From positions 37,582 to 101,581 of the forward strand of contig JAFQIB010000003.1 in the NCBI GenBank assembly GCA_017397765.1: a stretch of 64,000 nucleotides of DNA, written 5' to 3'. The notes under the pieces were generated by a model. It did no database searches and had not been told where the DNA came from. It worked only from the letters and a program-made list of their open reading frames with translations. This document shows positions 1 through 8,778 of this stretch, one piece after another. Every line of letters starts with the position of its first letter. Positions within the stretch are counted from its first letter, which is position 1. The position numbers were made by a program, and so were the translations under genes. The stretch comes from Clostridia bacterium (GTDB lineage: Bacteria; Bacillota; Clostridia; Christensenellales; Aristaeellaceae).

Positions 1-12
1 CGGCTCCCCTCC

Positions 13-735
13 TCAAAGATTCGTCAGCAGCAACGCCGCGCCGGAGAACATCAGCAGCACATTCACAACCGTCTTCATCAGGCGGACGTTCATCCTGCCG
101 CTGAACTTCATGCCCAGGAACAGGCCCACGCCCATGAAGGGCAGCAGGATCACCGTGTTGGTCAGCGTTGCCGCCGTCAGCAGCCCGGTCAGGGCATAGG
201 CGACCGCGCGGAAGAGATTCTCCGCCGCAAAGATCATGCACATGCAGCCCTTGAAGGTCTCATCATCCTTCGTCACCCGGGCAAAATAGGCCGCCAGCAG
301 CGCGCCCACGCTGAACATACCGCACATGATGCCCGCCGCAACGCCCAGCACCGTCAGCAGCACAGGGCTGGCTGCCTTCTGCACCGCCTGCCGCTCCCGC
401 CAGAAGGCCTCAATCCCCAGCAGGATGAGCACCACGCCGAAGATGAGCTTCATGGCCGTCACATCCACGCTGGCCAGCAGCGTCACGCCCAGCACATCGC
501 CTGCCAGCACCATCAGCAGGGGCGGCAGGGCCAGCTTCCAGTCAATGGCGCGGCGATGGGCAATCGCCAGCGTCAGGTTGGTGGGCACGCACAGCAGCAG
601 CTCCACCGGCGTCAGCTCCGCATTCGTGCGGGAAAACGCCATCACACCCGTCACCACCAGCGTATTGCCAAAGCCCGCAACGCCCTTGACAAAATATCCG
701 ACGAGCACAGCCAGCATCCATAAAATCATCTGCAT
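13..735 (-). CDS. TauE/SafE (TSUP) family membrane permease
   Basis: The 240-residue product is almost entirely hydrophobic, with about seven to eight membrane spans, and opens with a glycine-rich segment (GYFVKGVAGFGNTLV, residues 13-27) typical of the TauE/SafE (DUF81) family. Members export or import sulfite, sulfonates or other small organic anions, but the substrate cannot be read from the sequence. The length matches the family. The ATG directly follows the stop codon of the upstream fusion gene (736-1518), and its ribosome site (GGAAAGG) lies inside that gene's end, so the two are probably co-transcribed and translationally coupled. The gene ends near the window edge but is complete. 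Confidence 0.88.
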   Translation of the reverse strand: MQMILWMLAVLVGYFVKGVAGFGNTLVVTGVMAFSRTNAELTPVELLLCVPTNLTLAIAHRRAIDWKLALPPLLMVLAGDVLGVTLLASVDVTAMKLIFGVVLILLGIEAFWRERQAVQKAASPVLLTVLGVAAGIMCGMFSVGALLAAYFARVTKDDETFKGCMCMIFAAENLFRAVAYALTGLLTAATLTNTVILLPFMGVGLFLGMKFSGRMNVRLMKTVVNVLLMFSGAALLLTNL

Positions 736-1518
736 TTACCTTTCCAGATCGTAGTACATCGCTTCATCGCTGGCCCGGTAGCCCAGGGCCGTATACAGCT
801 TCCGCCCCGCCTCGGTGGCGTCCAGGGTGATCTCCGTCACGCCGCGCCGCTGCGCTTCATCATGCAGCGCCAGGATCAGCTGTCGGGCCAGGCCCTGCCG
901 CCGGTAGCCCGCTGCGGTATAGACGTTCATGAGGTGGGCACGCTTTCCCGTCGGGTGTCCCAGGGTGGGGATACAGGTCCTGTAGCACAGCGTCGCGCAG
1001 GCAACAGGGATCTCTCCGTCCATAGCCAGCAGCGTCGTTTGGTCGGCGGTACGGAGAAATTCCCGGGTTGCAGCGACAAAGGCGGCAGGGAATTCATGCT
1101 TCCAGGGAAGGCCGCCCACCGCCCGCAGACAATCCATGCGGATACGGACAGCAGCGTCCTCCTTGTCCGCGTCCGCCCTGCAGATCACAGGCGGACGATC
1201 CTCCGTCAGCTCCACCCAGGCATCAAAGTACTGCTCCTGAAAACAGACAGCCGCCATGATCTCCTCGGCCGTGAAGGCCATGCCCGCCGGAGCCAGCACC
1301 CACTTATCCTCCACGTCGTCCCGCCGGTGGATGACGGCGATGCGCCGCCCGGTAAAAACCTCCAGCGGCTCGGCCACCCCCAGCACATACACGTCCTGCC
1401 AGGCGCCGTCGGGCGCCAGTACGCCCTGCACCTCGCCGTAATTGACGGGATAAACCATTTCCGGATGCCGGGGATGACAGCTGCCCAGGGGACGGTCGAT
1501 GACAGCGGTGATCAGCAT
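736..1518 (-). CDS. Inorganic-pyrophosphatase-like domain fused to GNAT acetyltransferase
   Basis: The protein has 260 residues and two parts. Residues 1-105 (ITAVIDRPLGSCHPRHPE, YPVNYGEVQG, VEDKWVLAP) resemble the small stand-alone proteins of Clostridia annotated as inorganic pyrophosphatase. Residues 115-260 are a GNAT domain with the acetyl-CoA loop near AAGYRRQGLARQLI and the ending ARKLYTALGYR-like segment (GRKLYTALGYRASDEAMYYDLE). GNAT enzymes move an acetyl group from acetyl-CoA to an amine; the acceptor here is unknown. The start is supported by AGAAGGAGG just upstream. It is transcribed divergently from the decarboxylase gene at 1741 and leads into the TauE-type permease. The identity of the N-terminal domain is from memory of the family and is less certain than the GNAT call. 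Confidence 0.82.
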   Translation of the reverse strand: MLITAVIDRPLGSCHPRHPEMVYPVNYGEVQGVLAPDGAWQDVYVLGVAEPLEVFTGRRIAVIHRRDDVEDKWVLAPAGMAFTAEEIMAAVCFQEQYFDAWVELTEDRPPVICRADADKEDAAVRIRMDCLRAVGGLPWKHEFPAAFVAATREFLRTADQTTLLAMDGEIPVACATLCYRTCIPTLGHPTGKRAHLMNVYTAAGYRRQGLARQLILALHDEAQRRGVTEITLDATEAGRKLYTALGYRASDEAMYYDLER

Positions 1519-1654
1519 GGGGCGCCTCCTTCTGCGCGTGGTCTGTCCCGGCGCGGCAGCCTCCGGGCACTGCTTACATCATACCACCCCAGGCCCGGGT
1601 TTGCAACTCCTTCCACGCTGCGGGCTGCCAATAGACGGAAAACACCGGAAATAC

Positions 1655-1683
1655 TTGCGTTCCTGTCGGCAATATGGTATATT
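1655..1683 (+). promoter_or_regulatory. Promoter of the lysA-like gene
   Basis: TTGCGT (1655-1660), a 17-base spacer and TATATT (1678-1683) form a sigma-A type promoter about 50 bases before the start codon of the decarboxylase gene. Confidence 0.6.
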
Positions 1684-1740
1684 GACCGGGATATTTCAAC
1701 AAAAAAAGCCGGAGCAATCCAAGAAAGGGACGCAAAGCCC

Positions 1741-3013
<1,273 letters not shown>

Positions 3014-3045
3014 TTGTTCTGCGCCCGGATGTTTTTCCGGGCGCT

Positions 3046-3291
3046 CAGCGTGTCGAAAAAGTGCTTTAGGCACTTTTTCGAGGATTTGCACTCGCGCACT
3101 GGTCGAGCCATAAATGGCTCTCCCGGCCGTTTGCTCGTGTAAGGAAGCGATTTTGCAAGCAAAATCGCGCGAAAATCGCCGCACAGGGGCTTCGCCCCGT
3201 TTAACCGCCCCGAAGGGGCTCGCCGATTTTCGATCTAAAGTCGGAGGACTTGCGAGTCCTCCGACACCACCCATGGTTTTTTGACAGTCTG
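3046..3291. mobile_element. Hairpin-targeting short element, copy A
   Basis: This is a 246-base non-coding element made of back-to-back palindromes. Examples are the TCGAAAAAGTGC stem at 3053-3082 and the GTCGGAGGAC stem at about 3240-3265. Its ends are imperfect inverted repeats: it starts CAGCGTGTCGAAAAA and ends TTTTTTGACAGTCTG. It is flanked by an exact 26-base direct repeat (3020-3045 and 3292-3317) that is itself a hairpin (stem GCGCCCGGA/TCCGGGCGC). The second copy is followed by TGTTTT, which looks like the original terminator of the upstream gene. It is about 85-90% identical to copy B. Confidence 0.85.
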
Positions 3292-3355
3292 TGCGCCCGG
3301 ATGTTTTTCCGGGCGCTGTTTTCACAAATGTCCGAACATTTTTGTGTTTTTGTCC

Positions 3356-3384
3356 TTGACAGTTCGTTTTCACTGTGATACAAT
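3356..3384 (+). promoter_or_regulatory. Strong promoter of the leader peptide/methyltransferase unit
   Basis: TTGACA (3356-3361), exactly 17 bases, then TACAAT (3379-3384). This is close to consensus and drives the 33-codon leader ORF, the terminator and then the methyltransferase. Confidence 0.8.
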
Positions 3385-3415
3385 TGCCCCATTCTTACCG
3401 GAAGGAGGGTCCCCC

Positions 3416-3517
3416 ATGAAGGCTTACGCATTTGCCGTCAATAATAACGTGCTGCGTGCTGTCGTCGTCAATTGGCGAGATGGCAGGCTTTCATTGCGGT
3501 ACCCTTCTTTGGGGTGA
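3416..3517 (+). CDS. Putative 33-residue leader peptide
   Basis: A short ORF begins with ATG seven bases after a strong ribosome site (GGAAGGAGGG) and reads MKAYAFAVNNNVLRAVVVNW and on to RYPSLG. It lies between a near-consensus promoter and an intrinsic terminator, and is followed by the methyltransferase gene. It has no recognised homology. The position suggests a regulatory leader peptide read by the ribosome, but no run of a single amino acid (apart from NNN and VVV) points to a particular signal. Confidence 0.5.
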   Translation: MKAYAFAVNNNVLRAVVVNWRDGRLSLRYPSLG

Positions 3518-3541
3518 TTCTCCACAGCAGCGCGGAGCAGA

Positions 3542-3588
3542 AGCAGTGCAGGCTTGCCTTATCCGGCATCAGCCTGCACTGCTTTTTT
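3542..3588 (+). terminator. Intrinsic terminator between leader peptide and methyltransferase
   Basis: A 13-base perfect stem (AGCAGTGCAGGCT / AGCCTGCACTGCT) with a 16-base loop is followed by TTTTTT. It lies 34 bases before the methyltransferase start, so it would terminate most transcripts unless relieved. A second GGCAGGCT at 3480-3488 could pair with the 3' arm as an alternative structure. Confidence 0.85.
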
Positions 3589-3621
3589 CATTTCTACGAA
3601 CAAGAAAAGGAGGACAAAAAC

Positions 3622-4425
3622 ATGTGCGAGAACCGAAATCCCACCCCTTACCTGCAAGCCTACTACGAAACCCACGACGAGGACGGCCGACTGCTGAGCC
3701 GCTGCGGACAAATCGAGTTTCTGACCACCATGCGCTACATTGAGAAGTATCTGCGGCCCGGCATGCGCATCCTGGAGATCGGCGCGGCCACCGGGCGCTA
3801 CAGCCACACCCTCGCCCGCATGGGCTATCAGGTGGACGCCATTGAATTGCTGGCGCACAACATCGACATTTTCCGGCAGAACACCCAGCCCGGCGAGCAC
3901 ATCACCATCACCCAGGGCAACGCCATTGACTTGTCCGCCTTTCCGTCGGAGACCTACGACATGACGCTGCTGCTGGGCCCGATGTACCACCTTTTCACTA
4001 CAGAAGAGCAGCACCAGGCGCTGTCCGAGGCGCTGCGGGTGACCAAGCCCGGCGGACTGCTCTTCACGGCCTACTGCAACAATGAGGCCACCATCTACAA
4101 TTTCTGCTTCATGCGTGGCTACCTGATGGACCCCCACTTCTTCCCGCTGATCGACAAGGAGACCTTCAAGTGCCATTCCAACCCGGAGGATCGCTTCGTG
4201 CTGCACCGTCCGGAGGAGATCGACGCGCTGATGGCGGATCTGCCCGCTGAGCGGATCCACTTCATCGGCACGGACATGATGACCCAGTACATCAAGGACA
4301 CCATCGAGCAGATGAGCGAGGAAATGTACCGGTACTACCTGCAGTACCATTTCCTGATCTGCGAGCGGCCGGACATGACCGGCATCACCAATCATTATCT
4401 GGATATTTCCCTGAAGCGCGCATAA
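3622..4425 (+). CDS. Class I SAM-dependent methyltransferase
   Basis: The 267-residue protein has the Rossmann-fold SAM motif I, RILEIGAATGRYSHTLA (about residues 49-65), an acidic residue in motif II (VDAIEL), and a post-motif segment (DMTLLLGPMYHLF) followed by ALRVTKPGGLLFTAY, the usual class I order. It would transfer a methyl group from SAM to an unknown acceptor in the cytoplasm. The start at 3622 is set by AAGGAGG ten bases upstream; the longer open frame from 3472 would run through the terminator hairpin. The unusual feature is the upstream unit of promoter, leader peptide and terminator, which suggests attenuation control, as seen for some antibiotic-inducible genes. That link is inference. 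Confidence 0.88.
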   Translation: MCENRNPTPYLQAYYETHDEDGRLLSRCGQIEFLTTMRYIEKYLRPGMRILEIGAATGRYSHTLARMGYQVDAIELLAHNIDIFRQNTQPGEHITITQGNAIDLSAFPSETYDMTLLLGPMYHLFTTEEQHQALSEALRVTKPGGLLFTAYCNNEATIYNFCFMRGYLMDPHFFPLIDKETFKCHSNPEDRFVLHRPEEIDALMADLPAERIHFIGTDMMTQYIKDTIEQMSEEMYRYYLQYHFLICERPDMTGITNHYLDISLKRA

Positions 4426-4439
4426 ATCCGCCGTTTCCT

Positions 4440-4468
4440 TTGACGGCGCAGCGCCCCTGTGATATGAT
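4440..4468 (+). promoter_or_regulatory. Promoter of the pseudouridine synthase gene
   Basis: TTGACG (4440-4445), a 17-base spacer and TATGAT (4463-4468) lie about 30 bases before the ATG at 4497. Confidence 0.7.
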
Positions 4469-4496
4469 GAAGACATCCCTTTTGCCGGAGGTAAGT

Positions 4497-5315
4497 ATGG
4501 AGATCCTGTACCATGACCACGATCTGGCCGTCATCCTCAAGCCCGTCGGGCTGGATTCCGAATCCGCCGTCCCTGCCGCCATCATCAGCGCGCTGGGCGG
4601 CGAGGCGTATCCCGTGCATCGCCTTGATCTGAATGTGGGCGGCGTGATGGTCTATGCCCGCACGAAGCCCGCTGCCGCAGCACTCTCCCGCTGTATCCAG
4701 GAGGGCACGATGGAGAAGGAGTATGTCGCCCTCGTCCACGGTATGCCGGAGGAGGAAGGCGACTGGACGGATCTGCTGTTCAAGGATGCGCGCCGGAACA
4801 AGGTGTTCGTCGTGGATCGGGAACGCAAGGGGGTGAAGAAGGCCCGCTTGACCTATCATCGCCTGACGGATTCAAATCCCGCGCTGGTGCGCATCCGCCT
4901 GTACACCGGGCGCAGCCATCAGATCCGCGTGCAGTTCGCCAGCCGGAAATTCCCCCTGGTGGGCGATCACAAGTACGGCTCCCGGGATGAGCAAACCGCC
5001 CCGATGCTGTTCTCCTGCTGCCTGACCTTCCCGTGGAAGGGGCAAACACTGCACTTTGAGCAGCTGCCGGACTGGGCTATGCTGCCTGCTGAACGGCTGG
5101 CACGCATCACTGCCATGGAGGCGGCCTTTGACCGGGCCAGGACGAGCCCTACAGAAGAGGACATGCGCGGCCTCACCGCCTACATGGATTCCGGCGACTG
5201 GCTGAAGGATTACGAGGCCGACGAGCAGGGGCGCATTCCGCGCGATACCAAGCGCGGCGTACTCAGCCAGGACGGCCTGTACAACCTTGTGACCGATTGG
5301 GAGGCGTCCAGATGA
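4497..5315 (+). CDS. RluA-family RNA pseudouridine synthase
   Basis: The 272-residue enzyme isomerises uridine to pseudouridine in rRNA or tRNA. It has the catalytic-aspartate motif VHRLDLNVGGVMVYARTK (HRLD, about residue 43), then VHGMPEEEGDWTDLL, and the later motif IRLYTGRSHQIRVQFASRKFPLVGDHKYG, all in RluA-family order. There is no S4 domain, as in the short RluA group. After the catalytic domain there are about 80 extra residues (from about 190). The ATG at 4497 has GGAGGT at the right distance; the frame is open a little further upstream through the promoter. It overlaps the next gene by four bases (ATGA), implying translational coupling. The exact target uridine cannot be told. Confidence 0.9.
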   Translation: MEILYHDHDLAVILKPVGLDSESAVPAAIISALGGEAYPVHRLDLNVGGVMVYARTKPAAAALSRCIQEGTMEKEYVALVHGMPEEEGDWTDLLFKDARRNKVFVVDRERKGVKKARLTYHRLTDSNPALVRIRLYTGRSHQIRVQFASRKFPLVGDHKYGSRDEQTAPMLFSCCLTFPWKGQTLHFEQLPDWAMLPAERLARITAMEAAFDRARTSPTEEDMRGLTAYMDSGDWLKDYEADEQGRIPRDTKRGVLSQDGLYNLVTDWEASR

Positions 5316-6289
5316 AGCATGTGATTCACATTTTCGGTGCGTCCGGCTCCGGCACAACCACGTTGGGCCGGGCGCTAGCCGCCGACATGGGCCTTGTCCA
5401 TATGGACACCGATGACTATTATTGGCTGCCTACCGACCCCAAATTCACGGCCAAGCGCCCCATCGACGAGCGCCTTACCCTCATGCAGGCTGATATCAAC
5501 GCAGCAAAGAAGGGCGTAATCATTTCCGGTTCACTGACTGGCTGGGGCGATCCGTTGATCCCGCAATTTACCCATGTAGTGCGCCTGACCACCCCGACAG
5601 AGGTGCGCATTGAGCGCCTGCGTCAGCGGGAGTACGCTGATTTTGGCGAGCGCATACGGGAGAGCGGCGACATGTATGTGGACTATCTGGCCTTCCTTGA
5701 CTGGGCCGCCCAATACGATACCGGTGACGTCACCATGCGCAGCAAGGCCTGCCACGACGAATGGCAGAAGATCCTTCCCTGTCCGTTGACCGTTACCACC
5801 GGTGCCATGGAGCTGACAACCCTCATTACGCAAGTGAAGCACGCCATTTACGGCATCCGCCCCATGACCATCGCCGACTACGACCAGCTCCATGCCCTGT
5901 GGCTTTCCACCCCCGGCATGGGCCTGAACGACCTGGATGACAGCCGCGAGGGCATCGCCAAATTCCTGGCACGCAACCCGAATACCTGCTTCATTGCAGC
6001 GCAGGACAGCCAGCTCATCGGCGGGATCATGTGCGGCCATGACGGACGGCGGGGCTACGTCTACCACACCTGCGTCCGGGCGGACAGGCAGGGCGAGGGC
6101 ATTGGCCGCGCGCTGGTGGAAGCCGCGCTGGATGCGCTCAAGGCAGAGGGCATCCACAAGGCCGCGCTGGTCGTCTTTGACCGGAACGAGAAGGGCAACG
6201 CCTTCTGGGAGAAGCTGGGCTTCATCCCCCGGGAGGATCTGGTGTATCGGAACAGAGGCCTGACAGAGCTGGTTCGCATTGATACCTGA
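5312..6289 (+). CDS. P-loop nucleotide-binding domain fused to GNAT acetyltransferase
   Basis: The protein has 325 residues and two domains. Residues 1-185 are a P-loop kinase-like domain whose Walker A reads FGASGSGTTTLG, with threonine where lysine is normal; this GTTT variant recurs in adenylate-kinase-like proteins of Firmicutes. It continues with HMDTDDYYW and the hydrophobic strand GVIISGSLTGWG. Residues 190-325 are a GNAT domain: YGIRPMTIADYDQLHALW at the start, the acetyl-CoA loop RADRQGEGIGRALVEAAL, and FWEKLGFIPRED at the end. The ATG overlaps the stop of the pseudouridine synthase gene. Neither substrate is known. The joined domains suggest sequential or alternative modification of a small molecule, but this is speculation. 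Confidence 0.85.
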   Translation: MKHVIHIFGASGSGTTTLGRALAADMGLVHMDTDDYYWLPTDPKFTAKRPIDERLTLMQADINAAKKGVIISGSLTGWGDPLIPQFTHVVRLTTPTEVRIERLRQREYADFGERIRESGDMYVDYLAFLDWAAQYDTGDVTMRSKACHDEWQKILPCPLTVTTGAMELTTLITQVKHAIYGIRPMTIADYDQLHALWLSTPGMGLNDLDDSREGIAKFLARNPNTCFIAAQDSQLIGGIMCGHDGRRGYVYHTCVRADRQGEGIGRALVEAALDALKAEGIHKAALVVFDRNEKGNAFWEKLGFIPREDLVYRNRGLTELVRIDT

Positions 6290-6305
6290 ACAGCACAGAA
6301 AGCAG

Positions 6306-6334
6306 TTGCCCTTTTTCCAAATTTGTGCTATGAT
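6306..6334 (+). promoter_or_regulatory. Promoter of asnS
   Basis: TTGCCC (6306-6311), 17 bases and TATGAT (6329-6334) lie about 60 bases before the asnS start. No T-box features lie between the promoter and the gene. Confidence 0.65.
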
Positions 6335-6393
6335 ATAAGTCAGTCTATTCGCGGCTCGCGGCATTTTCCGCAGCCGATTGGAGGTATATTCCC

Positions 6394-7797
6394 ATGAGCG
6401 TCATTACTACTCTTGAATTGAAGGACCGCCTGAGCGAGCTGCAGGGCTCCACTGTGACCCTGCGCGGCTGGATTCGCAACCACCGCAAGCAGAAGAACAT
6501 GGGCTTCATCGACTTCTTCGATGGCCTGTGCTTCAAGAACCCCCAGGTCGTTTATGATAACAGCATCGCGGGCTTTGAGGAGATCCAGGCCCTGCGCGTG
6601 GGCAGCGCCATCACTGTGACGGGTACTGTCGTCCCCTCCTACAAGGACCCCACCACCCCTGAGGTGCAGGCGAGCGAGATCATCCTGGAGGGCGACTGCC
6701 CCGAGGATTACCCCCTGCAGCCCAAGCGCCACTCCATCGAGTTCCTGCGTGAGATCGGCTATCTGCGCCCCCGCACCCGCCTGTTCCAGGCCGTGTTCCG
6801 CGTGCGCAGCGTGGCTTCCATGGCCATCCACACCTACTTCCAGGACCGCGGCTATCTGTACGTCCATACGCCCCTGATCACTGGCAACGACGCCGAGGGC
6901 GCGGGCAACACCTTCACCGTCACCACCCTGGACCCCAAGAACGCAGGCAAGTGGGATGAGGACTTCTTCGGCAAGCAGGCTTCCCTGGCCGTCACCGGTC
7001 AGCTGGAGGGCGAGACCTTCGCCATGGCATTTTCGAAGATCTATACCTTCGGCCCCACCTTCCGCGCGGAGAACTCCAACACCAAGACCCACGCGGCGGA
7101 ATTCTGGATGATCGAGCCGGAAATCGCCTTCTGCGACCTGGATCAGCTGATGGACGTGGAGGAGGACTTCCTGAAGTACCTGGTGAAGACGGTACTGGAG
7201 AAGTGCCCCGATGAGCTGGCCTTCCTGGATACCTTCGCAGCCGGCGCCGGGAGCCCCGGTGGCAGCAAGGGCAAATCCGGCCTGGTGGACAAGCTGACCG
7301 CGCTGGCCGACGCCAAGTGTGCCCGCATCACCCATGAGGAAGCCATCACCATCCTCAAGAATTCCGGCAAGGACTGGCAGTTCAAGCCCGAATACGGCCA
7401 GGATACCGCCAAGGAGCATGAGAAGTACCTGACCGAGGAATACTTCCACGGCCCCGTCTTCGTATACAACTGGCCCAAGGACATCAAGGCCTTCTACATG
7501 TACCAGAACGACGATGAGAAGACCGTTGCCGCGGTGGATCTGCTGGTGCCCGGCTCCGGCGAGCTGATGGGCGGCTCCCAGCGTGAGACCCGTCTGGACA
7601 AGCTGACCGAGCGCATGGATCAGCTTGGCATCTCCAAGGACAGCCTGGACTGGTACGTCAACCTGCGCAAGTTCGGCGGCTGCACCCACGCGGGCTTCGG
7701 CATGGGCTTTGAGCGGCTGCTGATGTACCTCACCGGTGTGGATAACATCCGCGATGTGATCCCCTACGCACGTACGCCCATGAACTGTGAGTTCTAA
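6394..7797 (+). CDS. asnS: Asparaginyl-tRNA synthetase
   Basis: This class II aminoacyl-tRNA synthetase of 467 residues charges tRNA-Asn with asparagine using ATP. The N-terminal OB-fold anticodon-binding domain (about 1-110) has VTLRGWIRNHRKQKNMGFIDFFDG. Class II motif 2 is FGPTFRAENSNTKTHAAEFWMIEPE, and motif 3 is GCTHAGFGMGFERLLMYLTG near the C-terminus. The AENSNT signature and the length fit AsnRS rather than AspRS. The ATG follows GGAGG and its own promoter. No operon partner is evident. Downstream lie a hairpin duplicated by the copy B element and a terminator at 8123. Confidence 0.97.
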   Translation: MSVITTLELKDRLSELQGSTVTLRGWIRNHRKQKNMGFIDFFDGLCFKNPQVVYDNSIAGFEEIQALRVGSAITVTGTVVPSYKDPTTPEVQASEIILEGDCPEDYPLQPKRHSIEFLREIGYLRPRTRLFQAVFRVRSVASMAIHTYFQDRGYLYVHTPLITGNDAEGAGNTFTVTTLDPKNAGKWDEDFFGKQASLAVTGQLEGETFAMAFSKIYTFGPTFRAENSNTKTHAAEFWMIEPEIAFCDLDQLMDVEEDFLKYLVKTVLEKCPDELAFLDTFAAGAGSPGGSKGKSGLVDKLTALADAKCARITHEEAITILKNSGKDWQFKPEYGQDTAKEHEKYLTEEYFHGPVFVYNWPKDIKAFYMYQNDDEKTVAAVDLLVPGSGELMGGSQRETRLDKLTERMDQLGISKDSLDWYVNLRKFGGCTHAGFGMGFERLLMYLTGVDNIRDVIPYARTPMNCEF

Positions 7798-7837
7798 GCA
7801 GTAGCAGCGTACGTGCCAAAATGGGTCGAAGACCCCG

Positions 7838-8085
7838 CAGGGTGTCGCAAAAGTGCTTTAGGCACTTTTGCGAAGATTTGCACTCATTCACTGGTCGGGC
7901 TGCAAGCAGCCCCTCCCGGCCGTTCATTCGTGTAAGGAAGCGATTTTGCAAGCAAAATCGCGCGAAAATCGCCGCACAGGGGCTTCGCCCCGTTTAACCG
8001 CCCCGAAGGGGCTCGCCGATTTTCGATCTAAAATCGGAGGACTTGCGAGCCCTCCGATGCCACCCATAGGTTTTTTGACAGTCTG
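7838..8085. mobile_element. Hairpin-targeting short element, copy B
   Basis: This is a 248-base relative of copy A in the same orientation. It begins CAGGGTGTCGCAAAAGTGC and ends TTTTTTGACAGTCTG. It is bounded by an exact 17-base direct repeat (7821-7837 and 8086-8102) whose core is the hairpin GGGTC-GAA-GACCC. The interior stems differ from copy A by compensating changes: for example TCGCAAAAGTGC pairs with GCACTTTTGCGA here, whereas copy A has TCGAAAAAGTGC with GCACTTTTTCGA. It sits between asnS and the following gene and has no coding frame. Confidence 0.85.
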
Positions 8086-8122
8086 ATGGGTCGAAGACCC
8101 CGTGCTCTGTAAACCAATATTG

Positions 8123-8157
8123 ACGCACGCATGATGCTTCTATCGTGCGTGCGTTTT
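8123..8157 (+). terminator. Probable terminator of asnS
   Basis: A 13-base stem (ACGCACGCATGAT / ATCGTGCGTGCGT, one G-U pair) is followed by TTTT. It lies 325 bases after the asnS stop and 20 bases before the next gene's start. The distance from asnS is caused by the inserted element. Confidence 0.65.
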
Positions 8158-8176
8158 CCCTTCTATGGAGGTTCCT

Positions 8177-8776
8177 ATGCAAGAAAAAGCTCCCCTGTGG
8201 CGGCGTATCCTCCGGGCTGTGCTGATGGCGCTGCTGACGCTGGTGCTGCTGGCCGCCTTCTACCTGGCTGTCATCATGGGGAATCCCGTGGAGCAGGAGG
8301 AGGCCGCCGTCACTGTCCGGCAGGACCAGCCGCTGCTGGACGCGATGCCCTCTCCGCTGCTGATCACACAGCAGGAACAGCTGCAGGCGCTGCTGGACAC
8401 ATTTCCCGCGCCGGTCATCGCTGCCATGCACAGCACTTCCCTGCGCTTCGTCCAGGGGCTGTGCGAGGACGTTCCCTTTGAAAACGGGCTGGCACGCCGG
8501 ATCACATTGACCTACCAGACCAATGAGGGCATGCAGCTCAGCGTTGTCAGCCTCTATCCTGCCCGTGCCCTGCCGCTGGTCACCAAAGAGGATTATACCT
8601 TCTCCTCAAATCCGGTGAACATGGCCAGCCTGCGCTTTATCCGGATGGAAAACAGAGACACCATCCGTCTGCATGCCCAGGGGGCCGAAGCCCTCTATGT
8701 GATCACCCTGCCCAAGCAGCTCAGCGCTTCGCTGTCCACGCTTACCGCCGCATTTCAGATGTATCAGGGAGATTGA
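8177..8776 (+). CDS. Membrane-anchored protein of unknown function
   Basis: The 199-residue product has one N-terminal membrane segment (ILRAVLMALLTLVLLAAFYLAVIM, about residues 11-34) after a short basic stretch, so most of it should face outside. I do not recognise the extracellular domain, which carries a mixed alpha/beta pattern. The ATG at 8177 has GGAGGT six bases upstream, which favours it over the ATG at 8165 inside that ribosome site. Its stop codon abuts the start of the kinase-like gene, so the two form an operon. No conserved catalytic motif is visible. Confidence 0.7.
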   Translation: MQEKAPLWRRILRAVLMALLTLVLLAAFYLAVIMGNPVEQEEAAVTVRQDQPLLDAMPSPLLITQQEQLQALLDTFPAPVIAAMHSTSLRFVQGLCEDVPFENGLARRITLTYQTNEGMQLSVVSLYPARALPLVTKEDYTFSSNPVNMASLRFIRMENRDTIRLHAQGAEALYVITLPKQLSASLSTLTAAFQMYQGD

Positions 8777-8778
8777 CC

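Noticed and set aside
3046-3291. CRISPR-like array in the palindromic stretches
   Set aside because: The repeats are nested inverted repeats of different sequence, not evenly spaced direct repeats with unique spacers, and no cas genes are present.
3480-3520. Possible T-box in the methyltransferase leader (GCGGTACCC)
   Set aside because: The sequence is the reverse complement of the T-box core and lies before, not within, an antiterminator of the right form; no specifier or stem I structure is seen.
6301-6393. Possible T-box or riboswitch before asnS
   Set aside because: Only about 60 bases separate the -10 box from the ATG, with no terminator hairpin.
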